From contig OZ022261.1 of assembly GCA_963978905.1 (NCBI GenBank), forward strand, positions 8,929,992 through 8,993,991: a DNA stretch of 64,000 nucleotides, written 5' to 3'. Below are positions 54,510 through 64,000 of the stretch, piece after piece. A model generated the notes under the pieces. That model was not told the origin of the DNA. It made no database searches and saw nothing but the letters and a program-made list of their open reading frames with translations. Positions within the stretch are counted from its first letter, which is position 1. Every line of letters begins with the position of its first letter. Source of the DNA: Trichostrongylus colubriformis. Lineage: Eukaryota > Nematoda > Chromadorea > Rhabditida > Trichostrongylidae. The position numbers and the translations under genes were made by a program.

Positions 54510-55312
54510 CGGGCATGTTTAGCAGCAGCCAATAACCAGTCACAGCGATCTTCGCACGGTACTAATATGGTCGACTTTATAGGATTAACAATCGAAATGG
54601 TGTAATTCATCGGTTCTTCTCTATCGGCCTTCAATTAGAGACCAAATTAATTTATCACTGCAACATAAACTGGCAAGAACACTTGCAGTTATAAAGACTG
54701 GAAAACTGGCAGAACAAAAGTTTAGGGCTAGTTCCACCCAAAGCTAGGGTTCGAATTTCACACAGCAAAAGCTAAATAAAGTGTAGGAATGAATAGATAC
54801 TATCGACACACTAATAAAGCAGCCATTTCTGGACGTATGAAGACGACTCCAGCATAAATAAAAAAAGGTTCACACAGCAGCAAGTGTCATAGTGCATGGA
54901 AAGCAATTCAGTAGCAACATTAGCAAGCCATCAGGCGTGATAATCACGGAAACCAAAATCTCGTCTAGCGCAAAATTCCCCGTTCCTGGTCTATCACATC
55001 CGAAAACACGTTTCGTGGATTTCAATTTCGTCCTTAATCAGGGAAATGGAGGATAAGCAAATACAAGCTTGCCTCTTGTCACGATTAGCACAAGAAGTTA
55101 AATCAATGACTGATCACCAGCGCTGGGAAATCAGAGGCTTTCATAGGGAGGGGCTCAGAGGGGCTTATGATTCATGATTAAACAGTCTAAATCAGAACTG
55201 CAGTTCCGAAGATCGTCTTCGTTCAGTTCTTGTAGTATTGCTGTTAGAATTGCTATTACTATAATTCATATCACTGTTGTTATTATTATCACTACACTTA
55301 AATTCAGATATG
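54510..55312. other. no supported feature
   Basis: No recognisable gene. A lone B-box-like GGGTTCGAATTTC near 54748 may be a SINE scrap. Confidence 0.35.
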
Positions 55313-56032
55313 CAGGGGGTGACAAAAAAGTAATTGTTCTCCTCCACTTTCAACTACTTTGGTGGAACTTCAGCAAATTCTTACAAGGTATTTCCATCCC
55401 CAAATTCAAGACCACACCTCATACTATCACTAAAATCCGTAGCAGCCTTCTGCACGGGTAGGATCGGGAGCTTCTTCTGCGTGATTGTGATGTGTCACCT
55501 CGACTCGGCAAATTTCTAGGTTTCGCCACTCTCTTTCACAACCTTGCTGAGGTCCGTTCACTGTGGGTGGGGGTTCTCATTTGGCGTTTTTGAACATTCT
55601 GTTTTCTCCGGCCTCATAATGCTCTTGGCTTCCAAAAACCAGAACGTGCCATTACAGTGAGACCCTCACAGGTGTGGGTTTGGGGCATGAAATATGACAC
55701 ATCGGATCATAGCAGCGTTGACCAAGCAACTAGAGTTCTGTGACTTCGAACCGATAGTCAGTCCTTAGGAAGCTTCCCACGAGATACCTCCCACGGAAGG
55801 TGGCTCTGCTGTTTTATGCGGACCTTAATGCCATAGGTGCTCTATAGCCCGACTGTGCTGATTGAGGGCTCCATAATTTTGTGACGGTGAAAGTAGTGAG
55901 CGAGGCTGTTTCTGTTTAGAGAGGAAAATTCAAGGAACATTTTGCCTTAATACTTTCATCTCTTTCATTACCCTCTATTTTGTATACTTAGAAGTGAGCC
56001 GCGAACAAAATTTCTTTTTTTGGCACCCCCTG
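55313..56032 (+). mobile_element. repeat family F, copy F3 (longest)
   Basis: 720 bp with inverted ends CAGGGGGTGACAAAAAAGTA and TTTCTTTTTTTGGCACCCCCTG-type sequence (right end 56011-56032). It is colinear with F1 and contains the interior missing from F2. No coding region. Confidence 0.8.
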
Positions 56033-56219
56033 AATATTTAGAGACTGAGCTTTGCACAGCAGAGACTCTGAGAATTTGCAAGCCCAAAAACTCTTTGTAA
56101 AATATCTTCAAAAATCGTGAAATCAAGCCTTCACGCCCTTTATGACTTTCTCATTGACATCATAACTTTTATAACAATACTTTACCTCCTGTCCAGTACT
56201 TGTTCTGTATTCGTGTCTA

Positions 56220-56310
56220 CATGGCTAAAATACTGAACCAGTGGCCACAGTGGCTGAATGAATAATTGAATGTGGGCTAAGATTTGAATCCATTAGTCTC
56301 CGAATCGTGC
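56220..56310 (+). repeat. degraded tRNA-like sequence
   Basis: CAGTGGCTGAATGAATAA (A-box-like) followed by AGATTTGAATCC (B-box-like) at class II tRNA spacing. Stems do not pair, so this is a SINE or tRNA pseudogene. Confidence 0.35.
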
Positions 56311-56689
56311 ATTTGGCATATCCAGTCATCGAATGTGCGAAACATGAAGGACGACGGCACACTGCTTATCAGTTCTATTCGTGAGATATCTTGATAGCGA
56401 ATTCAGGGACGATGAAAAGCATATGTACAGATGAAGGGAAAGACGAGGAAACCTATAGAAATGTTGAAATCATGGCCTTTCTGGAACTCGGGCCCGATAG
56501 ATTACATCTTCGAAGTAGAGGTTCGCATGAGCGTTACCTGATGTTACCCGTCGATGGGCGGAGCGCAGTTCAAATTTCCGGGCCGGTTAACTCGCTTCTT
56601 ACTCTGCGTCCCTGACCACGCGACCGTCGCCTCTATGCTCCCTCATAGCCATGCCCCCTCGGGAGCCCAACCCCAACTCCGTCGAACGT

Positions 56690-56818
56690 CATTTTGAGAA
56701 GCTTTATCTCATCCGAACTCTTGCTTTTTTCGTGAACTTTGCATGCGTCCGTTAGAAAGCAAATACGATATGAATATATGGGTAGAGCGAAATTAAATGC
56801 ACGTGGACGATTTCTTCA
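56690..56818. repeat. MITE family D fragment (right end)
   Basis: TTTTTTCGTGAACTTTGCATGC, AAGCAAATACGATATGAATA and CGTGGACGATTTCTTCAG-like blocks match the right part of D2 and D3. The left end is absent. Confidence 0.55.
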
Positions 56819-57480
56819 GTGTTGTACTCACTACGGGCGACGGATGCGTTGTTCACCGTTCATCCGTTTCTACATAATGCCAGTGGGCAATCTATAAAGA
56901 ATGCAGCACGGTTTATTTTTACTTTCCGTCAAACGGACGTAACCTTAGGTGCTTTCCTGCAAACTTCACTCAAAGCTCTATTTGACATGATCACAATTGC
57001 AATACTCCATTTTCGCTCCTTTCACTGCTATTGCTAATCTCAGACCCATTGAGTAGGTTTTCTATTGTAAATCACATATTTAGCACCCAGAGTACACTTT
57101 CTCACCTTATGTTGCTCTGGAACTTTTAAGTATCTTTTATTATTTCCCTCTTTAGTACGGAGTCCTTTGTTACTTTTGTTACTTTTACCCTTTTTTGAGT
57201 CCTGAACTGAATGTCCACCAAATCTGGTTTCCTTGACGATGAAAAATGAAAGGTATATTCCGAAGATATCGTAGTAGGCACTAATATACCAAACCCTTGA
57301 TAATCATGGATAGTTTGAGAGAAATAATGCGTAGTACCTAACTTGTCGCAAAAAATATAGATCACCTCGTGTCTGTTACCAGTGCTGTATAGCTATACTA
57401 TACTATAAAATGAATGTATAATATACCGTATAGCTACCAAGTCAGGAAAGGTTGCGTGGCAAAAGTTCAAAGACACCGGG
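56819..57480. other. no supported feature
   Basis: No recognisable gene. A short TATA-rich inverted sequence (CTGTATAGCTATAC and GTATAGCTACC) lies at 57385-57440. Confidence 0.35.
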
Positions 57481-57914
57481 CGAGAAGCAATTTTATTTTA
57501 CGGTATGGGGTTACGGTGGCTCGCCGTTGCCGAAATACACACATGATACCTTGCAAAGATGTCGAAAGTGAATAATTCATTAGGTTCTAGTTGTAATCAC
57601 ACATTTTTCCATGCTTTCGCTTATTCTCCATTTGCGTTTTACTTGTTTGTTGCTGTCTGTTGTTTCACTTATTTCACATCATCACGAATAAATGAAATAC
57701 TCTCTACGAGACAACAAATAACATCTCTACAAGGGACAACTCGGAAAGTCAGTGTGGACAGTTCCAGTTGGTGCGAATGTGATGCGAGTACACACCACAG
57801 CGTCGGCTTTTGAATACGGGTTTTTCGCCGATTATCGCTTCTATCCTTGAATGTTCGTTACAGAATAATCATTTCTGTGCTTCTTCCTCCTTCTTCCAAC
57901 CACTTGCGGTTCCT
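57481..57914. mobile_element. MITE family K, copy K2 (piggyBac-like)
   Basis: 434 bp, reverse orientation of K1 along its whole length, with ends AGACACCGGGCGAG and CTTGCGGTTCCT. Flanks TCAA and TTGA are each one change from TTAA. Confidence 0.7.
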
Positions 57915-58012
57915 TTGAATTAGCGCGTGAGATGGGCAGGAGCTGTTTTGTGGCAAGACAATGCTCTGCAGCGCGGTATAGTAATTACCTACTCAGGCTC
58001 ATTAACAGTGGC

Positions 58013-58339
58013 TCACTGACCACTGCCACTTCATCAACAACTAAGCTTTTTTTTTTATTAAAGCACAAAGCATGCAATGAATACATAAAAACAAAACACC
58101 AAATTTAGTTTTCTTAACAATTGATCTTGCTCTTATTTTCTTGATCCTTTCTTTATCTGGCTTTCGGTAGTGTTCCCATCTCTCGTTGTCTGGCTGTCGG
58201 TGATGTGCCCATCGATCATTTGACGGGCCGTCAGACGAGAAGCTATTAATTTCAGCGATCTCGCTTCTTTGGAATTCTGCAAGGCTTCACATTTGCAATC
58301 GGTATCAATCACTGACCACTGCCACTTCATCAACAACTA
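58013..58339 (-). pseudogene. 5'-truncated processed retrocopy with 31-bp target duplication
   Basis: A perfect 31-bp direct repeat (58013-58043 and 58309-58339) flanks a 265-bp insert. On the minus strand the insert reads as an mRNA 3' end: about 60 codons (TDCKCEALQNSKEARSLKLI ... TESQIKKGSRK), a stop, about 70 nt of 3' UTR, AATAAA, and a run of A at the junction with the repeat. This is the layout of a LINE-mobilised transcript. The source gene is not in the window and is not recognised. The local RTE-type LINE is the obvious candidate machinery, but that is inference. Confidence 0.72.
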
Positions 58340-58761
58340 CCAGTTTTACAAACTTCATAATATGAATTTTTCAAAATTGTACTGGGGGAGTATTCATTTT
58401 CTAGACTGATTAAGTAAAATATATGGGAATAAGCACCGACCTTGTGGGCGACTGTACCGTCTTTCCTTGTGAACATGTGACTTGCTTGAACGAGTTTCTC
58501 CACAATAGCCTGTGATTAATCAAATTCAAATGAATAGAGGCTATTGATCGGTCATTAATGTGAAAAAAAGCCATGTTAACGTGTTTCAAGGGAAGCAATT
58601 GATTAGACATCACCGCAACAGGGTAAAATATGTACTTTCATATTTTATAGAAAAAGCTCCAAAATAAGCAAAGCAGAAGCTTTTTACCACTTGAATCTAT
58701 AACTGTAGTGAAAATCGCAGCCATGATTTTTAAGATTGAAAATGTAGTATTCAAGGCTCAT
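58340..58761. other. no supported feature
   Basis: AT-rich, short unsupported frames only. Confidence 0.4.
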
Positions 58762-58935
58762 TGGCCTCGTTCATACTTTGCGGTGCCGGCGACAAGGCGT
58801 GGCTGCGTGTTTTTGCTTCTTCGCCCTTGCCACCCTGTGTCGTTGCCTACGTCATCTCTGCACCTTTCCCTTGCCACTCTCCCTTGCTGCCTGTGACCAG
58901 TCACGCCTTGCCGCCGGGAAGTATGAACGCGACCT
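58762..58935 (+). mobile_element. MITE family J, copy J2
   Basis: Inverted ends GGCCTCGTTCATACTT and AAGTATGAACGCGACC. Interior GCCACCCTGTGTCGTTGCCT matches the reverse strand of J1. About 174 bp. Confidence 0.65.
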
Positions 58936-59646
58936 TACAGAGATACAGGATAATTTCGGTATCGACATACTTCCGTGGGCAGCGAGCTCAGTCTGTAAAT
59001 GTAGGGGATGTACCTTTCTCGCTGTAAGTGAGTGATTCGCAAAAGAGCACACAAACCCTGGCTGAGCTAGTGCCCACCATCTCAGCTGAGGACCGCCCAT
59101 CCTCGATTCGGTCAGCGAGCAGCGATTACAGCTCAGCTGAGCGGGAAGAGGAGCTCGCAATCTGTTGTGATGAGGGGGGAAACATGATAGATAATAAATA
59201 CCAGTTCTTACATTTCATAAGCTGCATATTCACCTTCACTTTTATATGCTAAGTTACGGTTATGCAAGCTGACCACGGTAATGCAAACCGACCCAGAGCT
59301 TTCTCCGTCATCGCCGGAGTAAGGTATCTTGAAGGGGATAAAAGACAGGTCCCTTTTTCCATGAGATTACGTTCTGTATTGGTACTGCTGCCAGGTTGCG
59401 TACGATTAGGGTTTTGTCCAGGCCATCAGCACCTAGCGCAGAGCACAATTCCACAGATGAGAAAGTCTCATAAAAAGGAAACCTCCAATTTTCTTTTGAG
59501 TATCATTCCCAAAACTGGAAGGTACCAACCGAATGTTTGAGTTCAGCGTACCAATCAAGGAAAAACTCCAAATGTGAAAAGCACTTTCGAGAGTTGAAAT
59601 GAGATCAAGCTGTCACAATTAAATGATAAAAAATGATTAAGCATAC
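58936..59646. other. no firmly supported gene
   Basis: Plus frames 59028-59252 (with SIRSASSDYSSAEREEELAI) and 59262-59540 are open, but no splice structure fits. The first may be a fragment of a disordered protein. Confidence 0.3.
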
Positions 59647-59801
59647 CTTCATAAGTTTAACTTCGTGTTTCAGTTCACGGATCTCATCTCGAAAACTCTT
59701 TGCTGCTGGGAGATTTTTTAACCTCCTCCGTTGCGCTGCTGTGTCCTTATCCACCCAAACGCCCTTGTACGATGAACTCGTTTTGAAAACCCCATTGAAA
59801 T
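59647..59801 (-). CDS. putative internal exon, coiled-coil-like
   Basis: Ends at ATGAAG|GTATGC (good donor). The open frame reads NGVFKTSSSYKGVWVDKDTA, AQRRRLKNLPAAKSFRDEIR and ELKHEVKLMK. The last 25 residues have an alternating charged/hydrophobic pattern (EIRELKHEVKLM) consistent with the start of a coiled coil. The 5' end is either 59801 (after TTGAG) or 59776 (after ACGAG); neither is a strong acceptor. Strongly protein-like but not identified. Confidence 0.42.
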
Positions 59802-59966
59802 CTCAATAAGTAAATATGTAGCGATTACACATAATAACGGATGCAAATTATGCAAACCAGGAAGAGTACGCTCTCAGCTACCACGAAAGGACGAATTTCC
59901 TGTTTCTGACGTCCAAGACACACCAAGTGATTAGTGACCAGGAAGAGAGAGAGGGGGTCATTTGAA

Positions 59967-60110
59967 ATGAACGCCAAAGCCCGTATAAAAGAGGCGGAAC
60001 TTGAAAGTGGACGGGCGAGTATCGCTATCCGTAGAAGGAGTGCAGAGGCTGGGTTTATACCCAGCGACTTAGTCGTGTTGATAGCTGCGATCGTGGGACA
60101 CGCGTGGTAG
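59967..60110 (+). CDS. uncertain small open reading frame
   Basis: 47 codons, MNAKARIKEAELESGRASIA and IRRRSAEAGFIPSDLVVLIA to TAG. It could be an exon, since the frame extends upstream to 59931. A TATAAA near 59983 lies within it, so the region may instead be promoter sequence. The opposite strand is also open. Low confidence. Confidence 0.2.
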   Translation: MNAKARIKEAELESGRASIAIRRRSAEAGFIPSDLVVLIAAIVGHAW

Positions 60111-60350
60111 GTGCGTTGCGGCAATCACGAGAGCGTCACCGAACGTGAGCACGAGCTTAGATGCGATGCATCAGGCAGGCAAAATAATTAGGGAACTAAT
60201 GAAATGATAGATTCAACAAAGGAGTACCTTTTGATGTCTGATCCAGCCGATTTATCGTCCTATTGTGGTGAGTGTCGTTATTCCGCGACTAAAATTCGTT
60301 AAAAAAGAAATCACAGTTCTTAGGAAACCAATGATTCAGTGAGCTAACCG

Positions 60351-60590
60351 GGGTGTGTACCCTTATGTCAGGATTTCGCGCCGCGGCATGTCGCAAGCGA
60401 AGCAATGCGGACGAGCTGAAGGCGCCATGTTGTTGGGTCCCGAAACGATTACAAGTCAAGTGCGTATCGCGCCCCTAGCATTACCGTGTAATCGTTCCAA
60501 GACCCAACTACCGCGACGCGCATAGCTCCCACACACTGCGTCGCACACCGCTCGTCTTTGTGCGAAATCCTGACATAAGGGTGCACACCC
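60351..60590. mobile_element. MITE family C, copy C5 (reference)
   Basis: 240 bp with TIRs GGGTGTGTACCCTTATGTCA and TGACATAAGGGTGCACACCC. Flanks AGCTAACCG and GGCTAACCG form a 9-bp target duplication with one mismatch. Core blocks GCCATGTTGTTGGGTCCCGA and CCAAGACCCAACTACCGCGA. The best-preserved family C copy. Confidence 0.85.
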
Positions 60591-60850
60591 GGCTAACCGC
60601 ACTCCTAGAGACAAACCCATGAATAGTATCAAATAAAATAAATCACGACGTCTTGTTATTTTTTAGGTGGTAAGTTCACTCGGTTATACGTGATACATCT
60701 CGGTCACCATGGGCACGTAGTAACATTGGACGTAAAACATATTGTAATGGTGTGTCAATTGGAAACGTGCTCTGTAATGCTTGAAACGACCTAGCCCCGC
60801 CCTGTTCTTAAAGATGGAAATTTTTAGTTGGGAATTCCCAGCCGGGTTTT

Positions 60851-61051
60851 TCATGGCAAACTAACTCGATCATTTCTCATCTCCAAAACTGGTGCTCGAT
60901 TCACGTGCAGTGTTATTTCTGGATCAGTACCTATAGCTCGCACAGGTGACACAGCTCCTAGTGATAAAGGTACACCTGTAAAAGGATTGACTTCACCTTT
61001 TGCCAAATGGAAGAGCAAGATCAGAACAGAAAGCATACCTGAATCTGTCAT
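60851..61051 (-). CDS. candidate secreted protein start
   Basis: From MTDSGMLSVLILLFHLAKG (or the inner Met at 61036), a credible signal peptide, followed by EVNPFTGVPLSLGAVSPVRA, then TDPEITLHVNRAPVLEMRND and a stop at 60851. A GTTAGT donor inside (after MRNDR) would allow continuation. The block PEITLHVNRAPVLEMR is faintly like the LBP/BPI lipid-binding fold, but this is only an impression. The opposite strand is also open over the same bases. Confidence 0.28.
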   Translation of the reverse strand: MTDSGMLSVLILLFHLAKGEVNPFTGVPLSLGAVSPVRAIGTDPEITLHVNRAPVLEMRNDRVSLP

Positions 61052-61108
61052 AGATCTCCATTTTGGTGATACACCAAGCACGGCCGTAGTGAGGGCCCTC
61101 TTCTTCAC

Positions 61109-61842
61109 ATTGGTATCGGTTCTGTATGAGGAACTACCGAGTGGCCGAGGTTGTCGCTGAGGCAGGAATTTTCCAGGCAGGGCACGGGTTTTGTTCCATT
61201 TTCCCAGCCTATCTTTCTCGTAGTTGCTCTGAACAATATGTTATGAGTAGCACCCTACAAACCTCTAGAACTTTGCTTCTTTTAAGACGGTACCCGCTTG
61301 ATAAGTAAAGATCCGAAGGTATTTGCTGTGCGACTGGCACCTATACCTTGAAAATGTAGTTTCCATCACATTTCTTGCTGATTTCCAATTTGCGCACAAC
61401 TTCATATGAGAGAAATGAAGAGCGAACGAGCGTATCAAGAAATTTCTGCCACACATAGATTGTGATGACACTGTTACATCGACCGCCACGAGTACGTGTG
61501 AACAGGGCCCAGTACACAAGTGGCCTCTATCTCGCACAGTATTTTGGGGCGGGCCAAAGACAGGTACTGCGGGCACCTGTCAATGTCACGGCGGTTGCCG
61601 CTATTGGTGCCTCCTCAGATGTACTCACACCAATGCACAGTCTATTCAGATGACTTGCTAGTAGTGGAAAATCAAGGAATTGCAATGCCGCGTGCAGTGT
61701 TAGGTCCGTGACGGATAGATTTGGACCTTTTTCAAAGAATATGCATATCTTCAAGCACTGACTTGTACATCGGCTGGCCACCGCAAGTCATTGTATAGGC
61801 CACATCACATTCACCAGCCATCACGATTATGAAAGGAACTAT
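61109..61842. other. no supported feature
   Basis: Short mutually exclusive frames only. Confidence 0.35.
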
Positions 61843-61844
61843 TA

Positions 61845-62738
61845 GGTTGTCCCAAAAGTCTTGTAGTATTTTTCCAAAAAAAAAAATCGGTAACTCTTGT
61901 TCACCTTGAGGCAATTCCAGGTGATTCAGAAATATGGTAGAGCGTTCCCTAAGCTTTCTAGGAAAATATATATTGACCCACCAGATACCGTGGAGAGAGC
62001 TACAATGCGCGTTGTCGATACCCACCCAACTCGTGGTATCATCTATTATGAGCGGTCTTGCGACACCAAAATGACGGAAGCTTGCCACTCCATCAGCGCT
62101 GCATTGGGCAAGGGATGTGTGAGCTACGAGGCTGTGCGTCGCTGGATCATCAGCTTCAGCAACGGCGAGATTGACATGAAAGACAAACCACGCTTGGGAC
62201 TGTGCTGGTTCTGGGACGCGGAAGGAATGCTTTTCCGCGATTTGCTGGTACAAGGCGGGACAGTCACCGCTGCCGTATGCACCCATCAGCTCCAGCAGCT
62301 CGCCGTCGCTGTTCGAGAAAAGTGCCGGAAAAGGTCCGCAGTCACCCTTCTTCATGACGACGCCCGCTCCCATTTCGCTCCCATTTCGCTAAAGTACCCA
62401 GGCCAAGTTATAGGAGCTCGGCTGGGATGTGCTGCCCCACCCGCCATACTCTCCAGACATTGCCCCTTCTGGCTATCACCTTACCCATCCTCTCGAATCC
62501 TTCCTGGCCAAGAGAAAATTCGTTGATTATGACTTGCTTGCGGAGGCGGTCGCTGACTTCTTCGACTCTCAGAACCCAGAGTTCTGGGAGAAGGGAATCA
62601 ACGATTTTCCTATAAAGTGGCAGAGGGTTGCCAATAACAATGGTCAATACGTTGTTGCCTAATTGTTATTTGTTGGACGAAAAAAATAATAATAATAATA
62701 ATGATCGAAAAAAATCCTACAAGACTTTTGGGACAACC
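61845..62738 (+). mobile_element. mariner element copy 2, internally deleted
   Basis: 894 bp with the same 20-bp inverted ends as copy 1 (GGTTGTCCCAAAAGTCTTGT) and TA flanks (61843-61844, 62739-62740), opposite orientation. It carries an (AAT)n microsatellite near 62686-62701 that is absent from copy 1, so the copies have diverged independently. Confidence 0.92.
61897..62662 (+). pseudogene. mariner transposase remnant
   Basis: MFTLRQFQVIQKYGRAFPKL, helix-turn-helix YEAVRRWIISFSNGEIDMKD, then the same KPRLG to LCWFWDAEGMLFR jump as copy 1. The HDDARSHFA motif is in frame 1, but a shift after a short duplicated segment (CCCATTTCGCT twice, 62369-62391) moves PPYSPDIAPSGYHL and the C-terminus (WQRVANNNGQYVVA) to another frame. 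The first catalytic Asp is absent. Confidence 0.88.
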
Positions 62739-62740
62739 TA

Positions 62741-63640
62741 ATAGATTGTGCGGCGCATGCCAGGAGGGGATTGATTAACGCCAAAGGCTTCATCGTTTAC
62801 TACGATACAGTCAGGTGGTGTGGGGATCTTCAAGCCACTGACAGAATTAGCGCAAAATTTCAAAGAGGGAAAATGATTTTCCATGTGACACTTGTGAATC
62901 CATCTGCCATCTGAAAAGCGAGTGGATGAAATCAAACTTCGAATTGTGGAGCGCACAGATAGGAGTAGCTGGTCTTCCTCTCAAAGCCGAAGTTCCTTTT
63001 TCAAGTGTCAGCTGAAATGTATCCAGGAGCTGAGGACGGTCAAAAAGTTCTTGAAACACATATACAAGTACAGGATTGAGTTAACGTCTACAGCACCAAA
63101 GTAATTTTTGCTGCGAGATTCATACAAAGGAGTTTAAAAAAAACATAAATGCATATCCTAAAAGTTTGAATGGCTTTATACATAAACACAGCACTTACCT
63201 GTCTTGAAAAGATAATGGCTTTTCATTAACTATTCTGCTTTAGATGTACCTTTATTTGCTCCGAAGTCAGGTTGATGGGCGTCTCGTCATCGATACGTTG
63301 CGCCTTATCAGAGATATGATCCATGGCACTATTCCCGTCATCAGTGATCAGTAAGGGGTTTGCTTAAATTGCACTTTTCGAAGCTCAACTTCGTGACAAG
63401 ATGATTTTATGATGTATACGAAAGACTTTTCGAGGCCTATTGTATTTATTACAATCACTTGCGATATACAATATTATATCAGCCTCAGTGTGATAATCGT
63501 GCTGCATTATTATGACAACCCTCCCGGAGTAGGCGATTTAGTTCATGATGCGTGAGTTCCAGGTCGAAATTAAAAGGTATAGTTAACGCTGGATCCAAAT
63601 GAGGACACATACAGATTCCGATTAGAACCCTTTTTAAAGG
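62741..63640. other. no supported feature
   Basis: Short frames on both strands without support. Confidence 0.4.
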
Positions 63641-63650
63641 TATCCCTTCT

Positions 63651-63750
63651 GTGAGGTGTGTGCTAGTGAGATAGAATGCGGCGTCTGGCATAAGGCGCGA
63701 TGATGCGAATTCTGCGCGCCCTATTGCATGGGTCCTCAAGCGATAGTGGT
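63651..63750. repeat. family C-like fragment
   Basis: GTGAGGTGTGTGCTAGTGAG and a GGGTCCTCAAGCGATAG block resemble a family C end and core junction. No right end; it abuts MITE A3. Confidence 0.3.
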
Positions 63751-63758
63751 GTTCTCGT

Positions 63759-64000
63759 GGGGTGTAGCTTTATGCCGAATTCTCGCACTGCAGCGTCGCA
63801 CTCGCTGCGCCATCAGCACGACTTGCCGCGTTCGGTCGGAATCCGCTCAGGACGCAAGGGGCTGCTACCATAGAACTCTTTTGAAAATGGCTGTTTATCT
63901 CATTATCATCTGAAAACAATGAGTTTCACACCCCAAAAAGGACACAATAGTAACACAAGGAGTAAAGAAACAATAGCATCGCACGATAACAATCCCAATC
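63759..64000. mobile_element. MITE family A, copy A3, cut by window end
   Basis: GGGGTGTAGCTTTATGCCGA, then GCAGCGTCGCACTCGCTGCG, TCGGAATCCGCTCAGGACGC and GGCTGTTTATCTCATTATCA match A1 in order. The right end lies beyond 64000. Confidence 0.6.

Noticed and set aside
61732..62373. 213-codon minus frame
   Set aside because: Antisense of mariner copy 2; the same antisense frame recurs at 8831-9271 in copy 1.

Overview
This is eukaryotic DNA, most likely from a nematode. An intact single-exon gene at 7688-8014 encodes a small sperm-type MSP-domain (SSP-like) protein, a family known from nematodes. Splice sites follow the nematode pattern (TTTCAG acceptors, GTAAGT donors), and the repeats are mariner, RTE and Penelope relics plus many short inverted-repeat elements. 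The sparse genes, long introns and heavy repeat load fit a strongylid (hookworm-like) parasite better than Caenorhabditis. That placement is inference; no species is named in the sequence.

Supported genes, left to right: part of an aminergic-like class A receptor (minus, 1437-3546, TM1-TM3); the SSP/MSP gene with a GATA site and polyA signal; a two-exon 74-residue secreted four-Cys peptide (minus, 39193-39771); and a four-exon secreted Ser/Thr-rich protein of about 433 residues (minus, 44458-48889) whose splice phases all agree. Single exons of unrecognised genes with fair coding character lie at 805-1005, 31298-31477, 35111-35257, 37553-37843, 40027-40178, 27204-27449, 59647-59801 and elsewhere. 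They are reported as exons because their partners could not be joined. No operons, rRNA, convincing functional tRNA or CRISPR were seen.

Most of the remaining DNA is mobile. Two mariner copies (8393-9268 and 61845-62738) share one internal deletion that removes the first catalytic Asp. A mariner relic adjoins the first copy, and another lies at 23537-24022. A 5'-truncated RTE-type LINE occupies 41150-42830. A Penelope-like reverse transcriptase (17348-19163) is split by a 1.34-kb foldback element. MITE families were given working letters: A, B and C (Mutator-like, B and C with 9-bp target duplications), D, E (TA target, one copy nested inside D), F (Tc1-like ends), J, K (TTAA target, piggyBac-like), L (foldback with an ATTCCGCA minisatellite core) and I (a long dispersed repeat). 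tRNA-derived SINE-like units cluster at 49.1-51.3 kb, and one forms a near-perfect hairpin at 22.56 kb. A 265-bp poly(A)-tailed processed retrocopy flanked by a perfect 31-bp duplication lies at 58013-58339.

How it works together: the receptor, sperm protein and secreted proteins are unrelated single genes, and the shared theme is transposon activity around and inside their introns. Intron 2 of the Ser/Thr-rich gene holds three MITE-derived pieces. Several non-autonomous families need transposases that are not encoded here, so autonomous partners must lie elsewhere in the genome.
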